The notes: a model not told the origin generated them from the letters alone. Shown: positions 28,955-44,694, numbered from the stretch's first letter. The stretch is 64,000 nucleotides of DNA from Leptospira stimsonii (GCF_003545875.1 NZ_QHCS01000003.1:1-64000); one strand, 5' to 3'. Translations and numbers: made by a program.

Positions 28955-30046
28955 ATGAAACAAAATGAAATAGATTTTCAGCATCCTAGTACTCGAGATC
29001 AAATTCGATTCTATTCTTTGGTTGCGATTGCCGGAATCTTGATGGTCACGGCATATAAACTTGGATCCCCGTCTTACTACTTAGGTTGGTTCGCTTTTTT
29101 TATCAGCGCATTTTCCGTCGCCGGAAACGATGCAGTACAAACGGTCGGAACTTTTATCGAAAGTAAAAGAACCGTGCATTGGATTCCCAAACTCGCCGTT
29201 TTGGGCGGAACCGTTGCAATTCTATTTTTAGGAACCTGGGTCTTTAACGATTCTCAGGTTCATTTCGGAAGATTAGAAAGTTTTCCGGAAGTGAGAGAAT
29301 TCAATCTCATTCAACTCCTTGCTCCTCTGATCTTAGTAATTATCACTCGACTGAAATCTCCCATCTCGACGACGTTTCTGATCTTAGGTCTTTTTGGCGG
29401 AAGCAATATCGAAAAGATGCTAACCAAATCTTTTTTCGGTTACGGGATCGCTTTCGGAGTTGCGATTCTAGTTTGGGGGATTCTCGTAAAGGTGGATCCA
29501 AGGGAATACAAGGAAGATCATGTTCCCGATCCAAGAAGCGAAAAACGTTGGGCTCTGTTTCAATGGGCTTCTACGATATATCTTTGGATTGCTTGGCTCC
29601 GTCAGGATGCGGCTAATATCGTGATTTATCTTCCGAGACAACTTTCCATCTTAGAATTCGCACTCGCGATCTCTATGCTGATCGTTGCTCTGGGAATTAT
29701 TCTTTATACAAACGGTGGTACGATTCAAGAGATCGTTACGGAAAAATCGGATATTCAATGGTCTAAAGCCGCGACGATCGTGGATCTTGTTTACGGGACG
29801 ATCCTGATTGTCTTTCATCAATGGAGCAAGATGCCGATGTCGACGACCTGGGTTTTCTTAGGAATGCTCGCAGGTCGGGAGATCATCCTGAACTTTATGA
29901 CATTCCGCGATTTACCGTATTTGGAAACATTTCGAAAAGTTGGGAAAGACGTCCTGTTGGCTTCAATGGGAATTGCAGTGAGCGTTTTTATTTTTATCCT
30001 GGCTTCCCAGATTTATCCGGAGACAACTTCCGGTTTCATGAAATAG
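28955..30046 (+). CDS. PiT-like inorganic phosphate permease
   Basis: A polytopic membrane protein of 363 residues with about 9-10 hydrophobic helices. Two inverted halves of the PiT/PNaS type are recognisable. The first has SVAGNDAVQTVGT (about 54-66), where the family usually has GANDxxN, and SPISTTFLILG. The second has LRQDAANIVIY and MPMSTTWVFLGMLAGREI (about 292-309). It should be a phosphate (or sulfate) symporter, but the altered GAND motif and short length leave the substrate open. The start is the ATG at 28955; a TTG seven codons upstream has no usable ribosome binding site. Three 189-bp tandem repeats lie between it and the convergent GT2 gene. Confidence 0.75.
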   Translation: MKQNEIDFQHPSTRDQIRFYSLVAIAGILMVTAYKLGSPSYYLGWFAFFISAFSVAGNDAVQTVGTFIESKRTVHWIPKLAVLGGTVAILFLGTWVFNDSQVHFGRLESFPEVREFNLIQLLAPLILVIITRLKSPISTTFLILGLFGGSNIEKMLTKSFFGYGIAFGVAILVWGILVKVDPREYKEDHVPDPRSEKRWALFQWASTIYLWIAWLRQDAANIVIYLPRQLSILEFALAISMLIVALGIILYTNGGTIQEIVTEKSDIQWSKAATIVDLVYGTILIVFHQWSKMPMSTTWVFLGMLAGREIILNFMTFRDLPYLETFRKVGKDVLLASMGIAVSVFIFILASQIYPETTSGFMK

Positions 30047-30382
30047 CGTTTTTCGACCGCTTTCGTAAATTCCTATCAAAATATTAGATAATTAGAATAT
30101 TCTCTATCTTTGATTTTTTGTTTTTTCTTCGGGTAATTTTAAGAAGGGTTTGCGCGTCATTTTGAATCTTTCTTTTTGCCGGGAACCGAAAAGGATTTCT
30201 AACAATGAAACTCCTTTTTCTTGCGATCAACTTTCGTTCGTAAAAAAATTCTTTTTTCGAAAGAAGATTCGTGGGAGTTTCCAAAGTTTATAACTGATTC
30301 TTCCATTTCTTAGGAAGAATATTTTTACAACGTATGAAAAGTTGTGAATGTTCTTCTGAAATTGCGTTTGTTCGAGAACTTG

Positions 30383-30962
30383 GTCGGAACTCCGTAGAGA
30401 TGGAACTCCACTTTGGGAACTTGGTTAGAAAAAGAGATCTGCGATTTGTAAAATGGAATTCGAAGGTCTTACTTACAAATTCTTCTTTTGGACGGAACTC
30501 CGGTGAAATCGAATCTTACAGAACCGTTCCCATCGAAGAGAACAGGATTCTGCTCTGAAAAAACCGGAAGGGTCGGAACTCCGTAGATACGGAACTCCAC
30601 TTTGGGAACTTGGTTAGAAAAAGAAATCTGCGATTTGTAAAATGGAATTCGAAGGTCTTACTTACAAATTCTTCTTTTGGACGGAACTCCGGTGAAATCG
30701 AATCTTACGGAACCGTTCCCATCGAAAAGAACAGGATTCCGCGCTGAAAAAACCGGAAGAGTCGGAACTCCATAGTGATGGAGCTCCACTTTGGGAACTT
30801 GGTTACAAAAAGAGATCTGCGATTTGTAAAATGGAATTCGAAGGTCTTACTTACAAATTCTTCTTTTGGATGGAACTCCGGTGAAATCGAATCTTACGGA
30901 ACCATTCCCATCGAAGAGAGCAGGATTCTGCTCTGAAAAAACCGGATGAGTCGGAACTCCGT
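30383..30962. repeat. 189-bp tandem repeat, three copies plus start of a fourth
   Basis: Copies start with GTCGGAACTCC at 30383, 30572 and 30761. A fourth start at 30950 breaks off after about 13 bp. The period is exactly 189 bp each time. Copies differ by only a few substitutions (for example GTAGAGATGG, GTAGATACGG and ATAGTGATGG just after the first motif). Each unit contains three GGAACTCC words. All reading frames of useful length stop within a unit, so it is non-coding. Confidence 0.92.
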
Positions 30963-30983
30963 CGTTCTGAATGGGTTCTATTC

Positions 30984-31679
30984 TTAGTTAAAAAGGTTAT
31001 ATCGGAGAATACAATAGATCGCACGAAAACCGTCTTTCCAGCCGATCTTTTTTCCTTCTGCGTAAGTTCTTCCATAATAGGAAATACCCACTTCAAAAAT
31101 CCGAACGTCCGGTATCTTCGCAACTTTCGCGGTAATTTCCGGCTCGAATCCAAAACGATTTTCCTTGATATCGATCGACTGAATGATTTCTCTTCGGAAC
31201 GCCTTATAGCAGGTTTCCATATCGGTGAGATTGATATTCGTAAACATATTGGAAAGCGTTGTGAGAACCATGTTTCCCAAACGATGCCAGTAGTAGACGA
31301 CACGGTGAGGCCTTCCGCCCAAGAATCTACTTCCAAAAACGACGTCCGCCTTCCCTTTGTAAATCGGATCGATCACTTCGGGAATTTCAAACGGATCGTA
31401 TTCCAAATCGGCGTCTTGAACGATTACAATATCTCCGGTTGCGGCTTTGAATCCCGTCCGAAGCGCCGCGCCCTTTCCTTGATTGATTTCGTGAAAGATG
31501 ATCTGATCCGCCAACTTCTTAAAAGGAGCGGTTTGCAAAAGATCTCTTGTCCCGTCTTTGGAGCAATCGTCGACAAGAATGATCTCCTTGTTTTTGATCG
31601 GAACTTTTTTAACGGTCTCCAGAATATTGCGAATCGTATTTTTTTCGTTATAACAAGGAATGACGATGGAAACTTTCAT
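30984..31679 (-). CDS. GT2-family glycosyltransferase, DPM-synthase-like
   Basis: A protein of 231 residues. It has a GT-A fold: SIVIPCYNEKNTI at the N-terminus, LVDDCSKDGT (about 35-44) and the metal-binding QDADLEYDP (about 91-99), then GSRFLGG. It lacks C-terminal transmembrane helices, so it is the short soluble polyprenyl-phosphate mannose/glucose synthase type. It would charge a lipid carrier with a sugar for periplasmic glycosylation. Its start lies 2 bp after the stop of the upstream gene at 31682, so it is the last gene of a four-gene minus-strand operon. Confidence 0.88.
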   Translation of the reverse strand: MKVSIVIPCYNEKNTIRNILETVKKVPIKNKEIILVDDCSKDGTRDLLQTAPFKKLADQIIFHEINQGKGAALRTGFKAATGDIVIVQDADLEYDPFEIPEVIDPIYKGKADVVFGSRFLGGRPHRVVYYWHRLGNMVLTTLSNMFTNINLTDMETCYKAFRREIIQSIDIKENRFGFEPEITAKVAKIPDVRIFEVGISYYGRTYAEGKKIGWKDGFRAIYCILRYNLFN

Positions 31680-31681
31680 AT

Positions 31682-32473
<792 letters not shown>

Positions 32474-32485
32474 AGGAGATTGCTC

Positions 32486-33571
32486 CTATTCAGTATCGAC
32501 CCATCTCTCCAAGGAAATAAGCAAAGAAGATATATCTTCGGAACAATAGAGAAGGGCGGTTCTTGAATCCCGGAACATCTGTTGCTGATTATAGGCCAAT
32601 TGTTTGATATGATTGTCGTTCTTTGTATTCAGAACATTCAAGGTGTTGAGGACCATTTTTTTTAGTTTCTGGATCAATCCCAACATCATTTCCTGCATTT
32701 CCCAAAGAGTCACCAATTTGAGTTTTTCGCTGTCCGGCGTCTTTGAGAGGAGAAGCTGTTTCCTCGAAGATTCATACTTTGCGGTGTAATAATTTACGGA
32801 TCTTGGATAGGTCGTAAGTTCTTTGTGGTAGTTTAGAATTTTGTCCAGCTTTTGAAAGAATTCGATATCGAATTCACGATTCAGATTACCGATGATGTTT
32901 TTGTTCTCGGACGGATCCCCTGTGATTTCAAAAATTTTAGAATTTTGAAGGTTATTCAAAACGGAATGAATTCTTTCTTTGATCTTCATAAGATCCGAAA
33001 TTCTCTTTTCAACGATATTGGTTTCTCCTGGAGTCGAAGAGCCGAAATCGATTGTAAGAGAAGAATCTTTTGATTCTTTCGAAGAACTTGCTGATGGAGC
33101 GGAATGTTCCATGATATTCAAATCCAATCTTCCCAAATCGAGGGTATTACTGTCCTTTGCCTTTGTTTGATCCCAAGCCGGTTCTTGGAAAATGCTCTGT
33201 TGAACCGCGGCTTCGTTGATCAACGTAGACTCGTTCTGTTTTGGAATTTTGACGGAAGGTTGTTGTTGCGTCTTCGCGATGATTTCCTGCAAAGTAATCT
33301 TGCCTAGGCCCGGCGATAGAGGTCTAGAAGTTTGCTTTGTCTGAACCGGAGCGGAAGAAGGTTTATGATTGTGAACCTGAGTCGCTCCTTTTGCGGGCGA
33401 TTCCAGTGTGATTCTAACAAACTCCGCTCTTCTTGTATTACGATTGAATCGAAGAGCAAAACGATTTCCCTGTTTATCAATAAATTTTTGATTCAACTGG
33501 TCCACAGAAAGCGCGTTCGGATCCACGGAAGAAATCGAATCGACGACGATGTATTCGGATCTTTTTACCAT
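32486..33571 (-). CDS. Hypothetical protein with disordered centre
   Basis: A protein of 361 residues, unrecognised. The N-terminal 55 residues form a small beta module (SEYIVVDSISS, NRFALRFNRNTRRAEFVRI). Residues about 55-185 are low-complexity, rich in Ser, Pro, Thr and Gln, and probably disordered. From about 185 onward the chain is helical (ISDLMKIKERIHSVLNNL, EMQEMMLGLIQKLKKMVLN), similar in character to the next gene product. No export signal. The ATG shares its A with the TGA of the preceding gene (TGATG), which indicates coupled translation. Confidence 0.65.
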   Translation of the reverse strand: MVKRSEYIVVDSISSVDPNALSVDQLNQKFIDKQGNRFALRFNRNTRRAEFVRITLESPAKGATQVHNHKPSSAPVQTKQTSRPLSPGLGKITLQEIIAKTQQQPSVKIPKQNESTLINEAAVQQSIFQEPAWDQTKAKDSNTLDLGRLDLNIMEHSAPSASSSKESKDSSLTIDFGSSTPGETNIVEKRISDLMKIKERIHSVLNNLQNSKIFEITGDPSENKNIIGNLNREFDIEFFQKLDKILNYHKELTTYPRSVNYYTAKYESSRKQLLLSKTPDSEKLKLVTLWEMQEMMLGLIQKLKKMVLNTLNVLNTKNDNHIKQLAYNQQQMFRDSRTALLYCSEDISSLLISLERWVDTE

Positions 33572-33957
33572 CAGAATCCGTCCTTGGAAATTCTTGAATT
33601 CTTCTCATACAATGACTTCTCAAGGAAGGATGAACTGGAGATCGGAATCGGTTGTAAATAAAATTCCAAATACGTGTTCTGTAGAATTTCTTCCATTACA
33701 GTATAGATCGAACGGGATCTATTCAGACAATACTCAAAGATTTGTAAATAAGAAGTTTCTCGAATTATAAAAGAGGTAGAAACTTTTTGTCTATCCGTCG
33801 TCAAAAAACACCTCCCGGATTCTTCAAAGTCTTGCAGAAATTGGATTCCTAATTCCGCGAGCTCTGATAGATCGATGTTCTCTTTTTGAAGACGGGAAAA
33901 AAAGTCAGGATCCAAAGAAATCGAAAGAAAAATCTTTCCTAATTGTTTTTGTTTCAT
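33571..33957 (-). CDS. Hypothetical protein
   Basis: A protein of 128 residues, first gene of the operon that ends with the GT2 gene. I do not recognise it. It is mixed alpha/beta in character (LGKIFLSISLDPDFFSRL, LAELGIQFLQDFEESGRCFL) and has no signal peptide or membrane segment. The gene overlaps the next by one base. An AGGTGCTACG sequence lies just before the ATG. The divergent rpsT gene starts 147 bp away. Confidence 0.55.
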   Translation of the reverse strand: MKQKQLGKIFLSISLDPDFFSRLQKENIDLSELAELGIQFLQDFEESGRCFLTTDRQKVSTSFIIRETSYLQIFEYCLNRSRSIYTVMEEILQNTYLEFYLQPIPISSSSFLEKSLYEKNSRISKDGF

Positions 33958-34104
33958 CGTAGCACCTCTTCATAACCGGTTCTCGCGGGGTTCAGGAGGA
34001 ATCAGAAAAAGGGGGCAGAAGTACGGAATTTTGCAGGAATTCATTTGACAGAGGGAAGGGTACAGAAAACCTGGAAACACTTATTCGATAGGAAGTATTA
34101 AGCC

Positions 34105-34377
34105 TTGGCTAATATTAAGTCTTCAGAAAAGGATATTCGGAGAACAAAACGTAGAAATGCGGCGAATTCTCAGAATCGATCCAGGCTCAGAACGCAAGCA
34201 AAGAAAGTTCTGAAAGCCATCAAAGATAAAGACCAGAACGCGGCTACCGCTCTATTTGTAGAGTATACCTCTCTTCTAGACAAAGCTGCAAAAACAAACC
34301 TGATTCACTTCAAAAACGCAGACAGAAAAAAAAGCAGAATGGCAAAACGCCTGAATGCAGTTTCTGCTACAGCATAA
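34105..34377 (+). CDS. rpsT: Ribosomal protein bS20 (TTG start)
   Basis: A protein of 90 residues, very basic, with the bS20 pattern ANIKSSEKDIRRTKRRN at the N-terminus and HFKNADRKKSRMAKRL near the C-terminus. It binds 16S rRNA in the 30S subunit. The only start giving the conserved N-terminus is TTG at 34105, preceded by AGGAAG nine nucleotides upstream. E. coli rpsT also starts with UUG, and there the weak start takes part in autogenous control. A tRNA-Val gene follows by 16 bp and is likely on the same transcript. Confidence 0.97.
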   Translation: MANIKSSEKDIRRTKRRNAANSQNRSRLRTQAKKVLKAIKDKDQNAATALFVEYTSLLDKAAKTNLIHFKNADRKKSRMAKRLNAVSATA

Positions 34378-34392
34378 AAAACGGAATTATAG

Positions 34393-34467
<75 letters not shown>

Positions 34468-34499
34468 ATAGTTTTCTTCCGGAAAACACCCCAACCTCT

Positions 34500-35882
<1,383 letters not shown>

Positions 35883-35883
35883 T

Positions 35884-37716
<1,833 letters not shown>

Positions 37717-37720
37717 GAAG

Positions 37721-38767
37721 ATGCCGAAGATCCAGAGAATTCTCATCGATGAAAGAGAAGTTCCCGCGGGTTTACGATCTCTTACTCGGATTCGATCATT
37801 CTCTGAGATTCGAAACGGAATTCTGAATACGATTCAGAGAACGAAAGAAACTTATTCGGACGCGAAGATCTATTATGTTCATTCCAGCCCGGCCTTTCAA
37901 CAGACGTTTTTGGAAAGAAATTCTAAATTGCTTCCTTACGACGGGAAAGACGTGGACTTGGTTTTATCGCCGGATTCTTGCCTTCCTTGGAATCTGATCG
38001 ACGGTACCGCGAAGAATATAGAATCCGATCTGGAACTCAGCAAAGAGATTCAGAAATGGATTCGGAAAATCAAAGTAAAATCGAATCACTTTCAAGTCGT
38101 CGGAAAATCCAAACATCTTCACATTCATCCGTCTGCGACGATTTATCCCGGAGTCGTCTTTGATACGACTTCCGGACCGATCGTAGTTGATAAGGACGCG
38201 AAGATCACTTCGTTTTCTTTCATTGAAGGTCCTGTTTACATCGGACCGAATTCTCAGATTGATAACGCGAGAATTACCGGAGCGACCAGCGTCGGCGCGA
38301 CGTGTAGAATCGGCGGTGAAGTTGGAACTTCTCTCATCGGTGATTTTACGAATAAACATCACGAAGGATTCTTAGGACATTCCGTTGTAGGAAGTTGGGT
38401 AAATATCGGCGCACTTGCAACCACATCCGATTTGAAAAACAACTATGGGGTTGTCAAAATTCGGGAAGAGAACGACGAGTGTATCACCGGTTCTATCAAG
38501 TTCGGATCCGTGATCGCCGACTATTCTAAGATCGCGATCGGAGTGATGTTGAATACCGGAACCGTAGTCGATTTCGGATCCAACGTCGTCGCTTCTCGGG
38601 TGAGTGGTTACGTTTCTCCGTTTACTTGGGCGGAATCGGGACAACCGTACATTCTCGATTTATTCTTAAGAGACGCTCGAAAGATCATGGCGAGAAGAAA
38701 TCGGGAACTCACGTTATCCGAAACGGAACTCATCCGTATCCTATACGAATCAAAAGTAAAAAAATAA
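37721..38767 (+). CDS. Alternative GlmU (GlcNAc-1-P uridylyltransferase/acetyltransferase)
   Basis: A protein of 348 residues. The N-terminus RILIDEREVPAGLRSLTRIRSFSEIRNGIL matches in parts the Bacteroidetes-type GlmU family (TIGR03991), which replaces the usual LAAGxGTRM start with a pattern like ILFDD...LLPLTFTRPVAEIRVGIL. The C-terminal half is a left-handed beta helix of hexapeptide repeats (HIHPSATIYPGVVF, GPVYIGPNSQIDNARI, GSWVNIGALATTSDL, GTVVDFGSNVVASRV) with acetyltransferase character. It follows glmS by 4 bp, so glmM-glmS-glmU together convert fructose-6-P to UDP-GlcNAc for peptidoglycan and LPS. Direct proof of both activities is lacking. Confidence 0.85.
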   Translation: MPKIQRILIDEREVPAGLRSLTRIRSFSEIRNGILNTIQRTKETYSDAKIYYVHSSPAFQQTFLERNSKLLPYDGKDVDLVLSPDSCLPWNLIDGTAKNIESDLELSKEIQKWIRKIKVKSNHFQVVGKSKHLHIHPSATIYPGVVFDTTSGPIVVDKDAKITSFSFIEGPVYIGPNSQIDNARITGATSVGATCRIGGEVGTSLIGDFTNKHHEGFLGHSVVGSWVNIGALATTSDLKNNYGVVKIREENDECITGSIKFGSVIADYSKIAIGVMLNTGTVVDFGSNVVASRVSGYVSPFTWAESGQPYILDLFLRDARKIMARRNRELTLSETELIRILYESKVKK

Positions 38768-38785
38768 AAATCCGGAGGGTTCTCT

Positions 38786-40396
<1,611 letters not shown>

Positions 40397-40460
40397 AAAA
40401 AATTGCTTTCAAATTATATATCCGGAAATATCTTTCTAATTAAATTTTTCCGGAATCATC

Positions 40461-41396
40461 ATGCAATTTAGAATTTATCGTCTCTTCTTTCTCTCTTTGT
40501 GTCTTTTGCCATGGAACTTAATGGGAGAATCGCTCATTCTCAAGGACGGAACCATTCTCAAAGGTCGAGTTACTTCTCAGAACGCACAAACAGTCGTGAT
40601 TCAAACGGAAGACGGAAGGAAACTCGAATTCTCAAAGATCCGAATTCTTAAAATTGTCTATAAAGATGTCACACAAGCGGAAGCCTTGAAGATTCAAAAG
40701 GAAGAAGAAGCAAAGCTTGCCGAAAAAGAACAAAAGAAGAAAGATCAAGAAGATAAGAAGAAAGCGGAAGAAGAACTAGCTAAGAAGAATAAAGAAGAAG
40801 CGGATAAACAGAACAGAATCGATAAGGAAGCGAAACTCGCGGACGCGAATCAAAAAGAGAAAGAACGTCTTGCCCGTATTCAACAGAAAGGTTTGGGTCC
40901 TTGGAGTGTTACGTGGAGGTCCGCGCTTCTTCCCGGTTGGGGTCAGTGGACGGATGAAAGAAAGTCTTCTGCTATCGTTTACTCTTCGCTTTTTATAAGT
41001 TCGCTTTACTTAGTGTATCGTGAAAATCAAATCTACAAAAATTCAGTGAAGGATTTGAATCATATCAACAATCCGTATGAGACATTCATTCCCCCTCCTT
41101 CTTTCTCGGATCCGGTCGCACTTTACATTTACAGTAAACCGTTTGAAGAACAGCGCGATCGAGTCAATCAAAACTATCACAAACTTCAACTTTCGATTGC
41201 CTTTTCCGTTTTGATTTACGCAGTCAATGTTTTTGACGCCTATTTCTTCCACCCTCGCTTTGGAAAAACAATCGCTAACCATTTGATCCTGGACTACAAT
41301 CCTCTGGCCCGTTTGGATTCTTCTTCTACGTTGATTTTAGGTTCTCCCATGGCCGAAGCGCTCTGGAAATTCGGATATCGATTTAATTTAGAATAG
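40461..41396 (+). CDS. Exported/membrane protein with KGxV module and DUF5683-like domain
   Basis: A protein of 311 residues. It has a signal peptide (cleavage after about NLMGES). Residues about 24-67 form a small beta module (LILKDGTILKGRVTS, LEFSKIRILKIVY) that also ends the OmpA fusion protein at 19931. A Lys/Glu-rich coiled coil follows (about 72-142). The C-terminal part has WRSALLPGWGQW (about 153-164), typical of DUF5683-type membrane proteins, plus hydrophobic helices at about 175-190 and 235-255. Its function is unknown; it probably sits in the envelope. AT-rich DNA follows before amtB. Confidence 0.72.
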   Translation: MQFRIYRLFFLSLCLLPWNLMGESLILKDGTILKGRVTSQNAQTVVIQTEDGRKLEFSKIRILKIVYKDVTQAEALKIQKEEEAKLAEKEQKKKDQEDKKKAEEELAKKNKEEADKQNRIDKEAKLADANQKEKERLARIQQKGLGPWSVTWRSALLPGWGQWTDERKSSAIVYSSLFISSLYLVYRENQIYKNSVKDLNHINNPYETFIPPPSFSDPVALYIYSKPFEEQRDRVNQNYHKLQLSIAFSVLIYAVNVFDAYFFHPRFGKTIANHLILDYNPLARLDSSSTLILGSPMAEALWKFGYRFNLE

Positions 41397-41522
41397 AAGC
41401 AGTTTTTAGAATTTCTGAGCATCTTTTTCAGAGAAAAAGCAAAATCGATAAAAATGCACAATAAATAAGCAATTTGGAGTACTTTTTCGTTTTTGGGTTT
41501 TTCTTTCGGAGGGAAAGTCTTC

Positions 41523-41533
41523 GGAGTTCCGAC
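41523..41533 (-). repeat. REP-like GTCGGAACTCC element (reverse orientation)
   Basis: GGAGTTCCGAC on the plus strand, about 90 bp upstream of the amtB sigma-54 promoter. It belongs to the dispersed intergenic family described in the findings. Confidence 0.5.
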
Positions 41534-41622
41534 TCTTCTTTCCTTTCTTTTCGGAAAAACGCGGGAACAACCACTTTTAAGCCATTTTGACTACCTTTTA
41601 GAATTCTTAATTTATTATCTTC

Positions 41623-41639
41623 CTGGTACCAATCTTGCA
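41623..41639 (+). promoter_or_regulatory. Sigma-54 (RpoN) promoter of amtB-glnK
   Basis: CTGGTACCAATCTTGCA matches the -24/-12 consensus YTGGCACGRNNNTTGCW at all but two positions. The invariant GG and GC are separated by the required 10 bp. Transcription would start near 41650, 14-26 bp before the candidate amtB starts. amtB-glnK is under RpoN and NtrC-type control in many bacteria. Confidence 0.82.
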
Positions 41640-41655
41640 TTAATGTATGCAAATT

Positions 41656-42965
<1,310 letters not shown>

Positions 42966-43000
42966 TTTAGGTTACTGAAGAATTTTAATAAGGAGATTAT

Positions 43001-43345
43001 ATGAAATTAATCGTTGCTATCATTCAGCCGCATAAACTTGAAGAGGTTAAGGCAGAATTGACTAAGAATGAGATTTATAGACTTACCGTGAGCGACGTTC
43101 AAGGTTACGGTCAGCAAAAAGGAAAGACGGAAGTTTTTCGCGGCCACGAATATCAAGTGAACCTTCTGAGAAAAGTTCGTTTGGAAATTGCGGTAAACGA
43201 CGAATTCGTTAAACCGACCGTTGACGCAATTCTCAAAGCGGCAAAAACCGGAGACGGAAAAATCGGAGACGGAAAGATTTTTATCACTCCGCTCGAAGAC
43301 GTAATTCGAATTAGAACAGGAGAAAGAGGAAGTTCAGCGATCTGA
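43001..43345 (+). CDS. glnK: PII nitrogen regulatory protein with two-residue B-loop insertion
   Basis: A protein of 114 residues. The PII features are MKLIVAIIQPHKLEEVK, the T-loop GYGQQKGKTEVFRGHEYQV with the modifiable Tyr51 (in HEYQV; position 46 is Phe) and the C-terminal RIRTGERGSSAI. The B-loop reads KTGDGKIGDGKIF, where the usual form is TGxxGDGKIF, so two extra residues are present. At DNA level it is a tandem copy of a 15-bp GDGKI unit. The protein senses ATP/ADP and 2-oxoglutarate and gates AmtB. AAGGAG precedes the ATG. A clear terminator follows. Confidence 0.95.
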   Translation: MKLIVAIIQPHKLEEVKAELTKNEIYRLTVSDVQGYGQQKGKTEVFRGHEYQVNLLRKVRLEIAVNDEFVKPTVDAILKAAKTGDGKIGDGKIFITPLEDVIRIRTGERGSSAI

Positions 43346-43369
43346 TTTCCTTTTGAATCAAGAATGGAA

Positions 43370-43401
43370 AAAGCCGGGATAAAACCCGGCTTTGTTTTTT
43401 T
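43370..43401 (+). terminator. Rho-independent terminator of amtB-glnK
   Basis: AAAGCCGGG, loop ATAAAA, CCCGGCTTT (nine perfect pairs), then GTTTTTTT. Confidence 0.92.
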
Positions 43402-43445
43402 ACATTCTAAAATGTAGGAACTCCTGCAAATCGGCGATCTTCGAA

Positions 43446-43517
43446 GAAACTCGGAAACTCGGAAACTCGGAAACTCGGAAACTCGGAAACTCGGAAACTC
43501 GGAAACTCGGAAACTCG
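43446..43517. repeat. 8-bp tandem repeat, nine perfect copies
   Basis: The unit GAAACTCG is repeated nine times without interruption. The length (8 bp) is not a multiple of three and lies outside genes. It is a candidate length-variable locus. Confidence 0.95.
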
Positions 43518-43738
43518 GTTTGAGGATTCGTTTTTGATTGTTCCGAACCTAAGGATTGCTTTCAAAATCCAAGTTATCTTCTTCATTCTTTAATTCTAAA
43601 ATGAAAAGAATTTAAATGTAGGTTTTAAACTTTGCCAAAAGTAAGATGCGGCTTGTTCTAACGATGCTGGTCCTCGTGGTTTTTGATACGAAAAACGAAC
43701 CAGGACTGAGAAGAATCGTTTTAGAAAAATGATCGTCT

Positions 43739-44602
43739 CTACTTCCTAAGAATCACGAACCTTTCCTTTCCCGAAAGGTCCTTCTCCACTTTTCCTTCCG
43801 CCCAACCTTTCCCGATCGATTCCTCCAAGAGAAGATTTGCAAGAGAGGGAAGTGTTTCCATATAAAATTTTCCGTTCGGACTTAAGTAAGAATGCGCCTT
43901 TTCGATTAAGGTCGTCAGAAATTCTTTTGGATTTTCCAAAAAGAGGGCAATGTGAGGTTCATAATCAACGACGTCCTTCATCATCGTTTCCTTGTCCGAG
44001 TTGGGAATATAAGGCGGGTTGGTTACGATCAAATCATAACGGTTCTCAGGAGGAATGGAAGAAAACAAATCACTTGCAAAAAACTGAATGGATTCTTTCA
44101 TTTCGCCTAAAAGAAGGTCGGAATTTTTTTCCGCGACATCCAGAGCCTCCTGCGAGATATCGCTGAGAGAAAGGTTCCAGTCGTTTCTTGCGATCTTGAG
44201 GCTGATTCCGATACAACCGCTCCCTGTACAAAGATCGAGAACGCGGAAATTCTGACTCTCGTTCTTGAAATCGGAAAGGATCTTTTCTACGAGTTCCTCG
44301 GTTTCCGGTCTTGGAATCAGAACGTTCTCATTCACGAAAAAGACGGAATTGAAAAAAGATTTTTGTCCGGTTATATACGAAGTCGGTTTATTTTTGGATC
44401 GTTCTACGATTCTTTCTCTGTAAGCGTCCTTTTCGGATTCGTTTAACAATCTTTCAAAATTTACATATAACTTCACTCTTTGGAGATTTAAGAGGTCGGC
44501 TAAAAGGATTTCCGCATCCAAACGGGCGCTGGAAATTTCTTTTTTCTTTAAGAAATCTTCCGACTTTTTGAGAAGAGAGAGGATGGAATCTGGATGATGC
44601 AT
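43739..44602 (-). CDS. prmC: Peptide chain release factor N5-glutamine methyltransferase
   Basis: A protein of 287 residues. The N-terminal helical domain contains SSARLDAEILLADLL. The Rossmann methyltransferase domain has the SAM-binding VLDLCTGSGCIGISL (about 119-133), and the catalytic NPPYIP (about 188) that holds the target glutamine amide. Before it lies IPRPETEELVE. It methylates the GGQ glutamine of release factors 1 and 2. Order and length are standard for PrmC/HemK. It converges on glnK across the VNTR region; its upstream side is a 290-bp gap before tRNA-Arg. Confidence 0.95.
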   Translation of the reverse strand: MHHPDSILSLLKKSEDFLKKKEISSARLDAEILLADLLNLQRVKLYVNFERLLNESEKDAYRERIVERSKNKPTSYITGQKSFFNSVFFVNENVLIPRPETEELVEKILSDFKNESQNFRVLDLCTGSGCIGISLKIARNDWNLSLSDISQEALDVAEKNSDLLLGEMKESIQFFASDLFSSIPPENRYDLIVTNPPYIPNSDKETMMKDVVDYEPHIALFLENPKEFLTTLIEKAHSYLSPNGKFYMETLPSLANLLLEESIGKGWAEGKVEKDLSGKERFVILRK

Positions 44603-44694
44603 TTTGAAGTCGTATCCTTATGTGGAAAAAATGGGGGGAAACTCAAGATCGATTTTCTCGTAGGAAATACGACACTCTCCGTGAATACGCCGCG

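Larger units (their letters stand above)
43346..43738. other. Intergenic: terminator, REP-like core, VNTR
   Basis: About 390 bp between glnK and the convergent prmC. It holds the glnK terminator, a GTAGGAACTCCTGC element at 43414 and a nine-copy 8-bp repeat. No gene is seen in the remaining 220 bp. Confidence 0.7.

Noticed and set aside
30383..30962. CRISPR array
   Set aside because: The repeats are 189 bp and contiguous, with no alternation of short repeats and unique spacers, and no cas genes nearby.
30851..31336. A 161-codon minus-strand frame running from the GT2 gene into the repeats
   Set aside because: It is out of frame with the clear GT2 protein and ends inside a 189-bp repeat unit.
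41428..41652. A 74-codon minus-strand frame between the DUF5683-like gene and amtB
   Set aside because: It covers the sigma-54 promoter and a REP-like core, and has no ribosome binding site.
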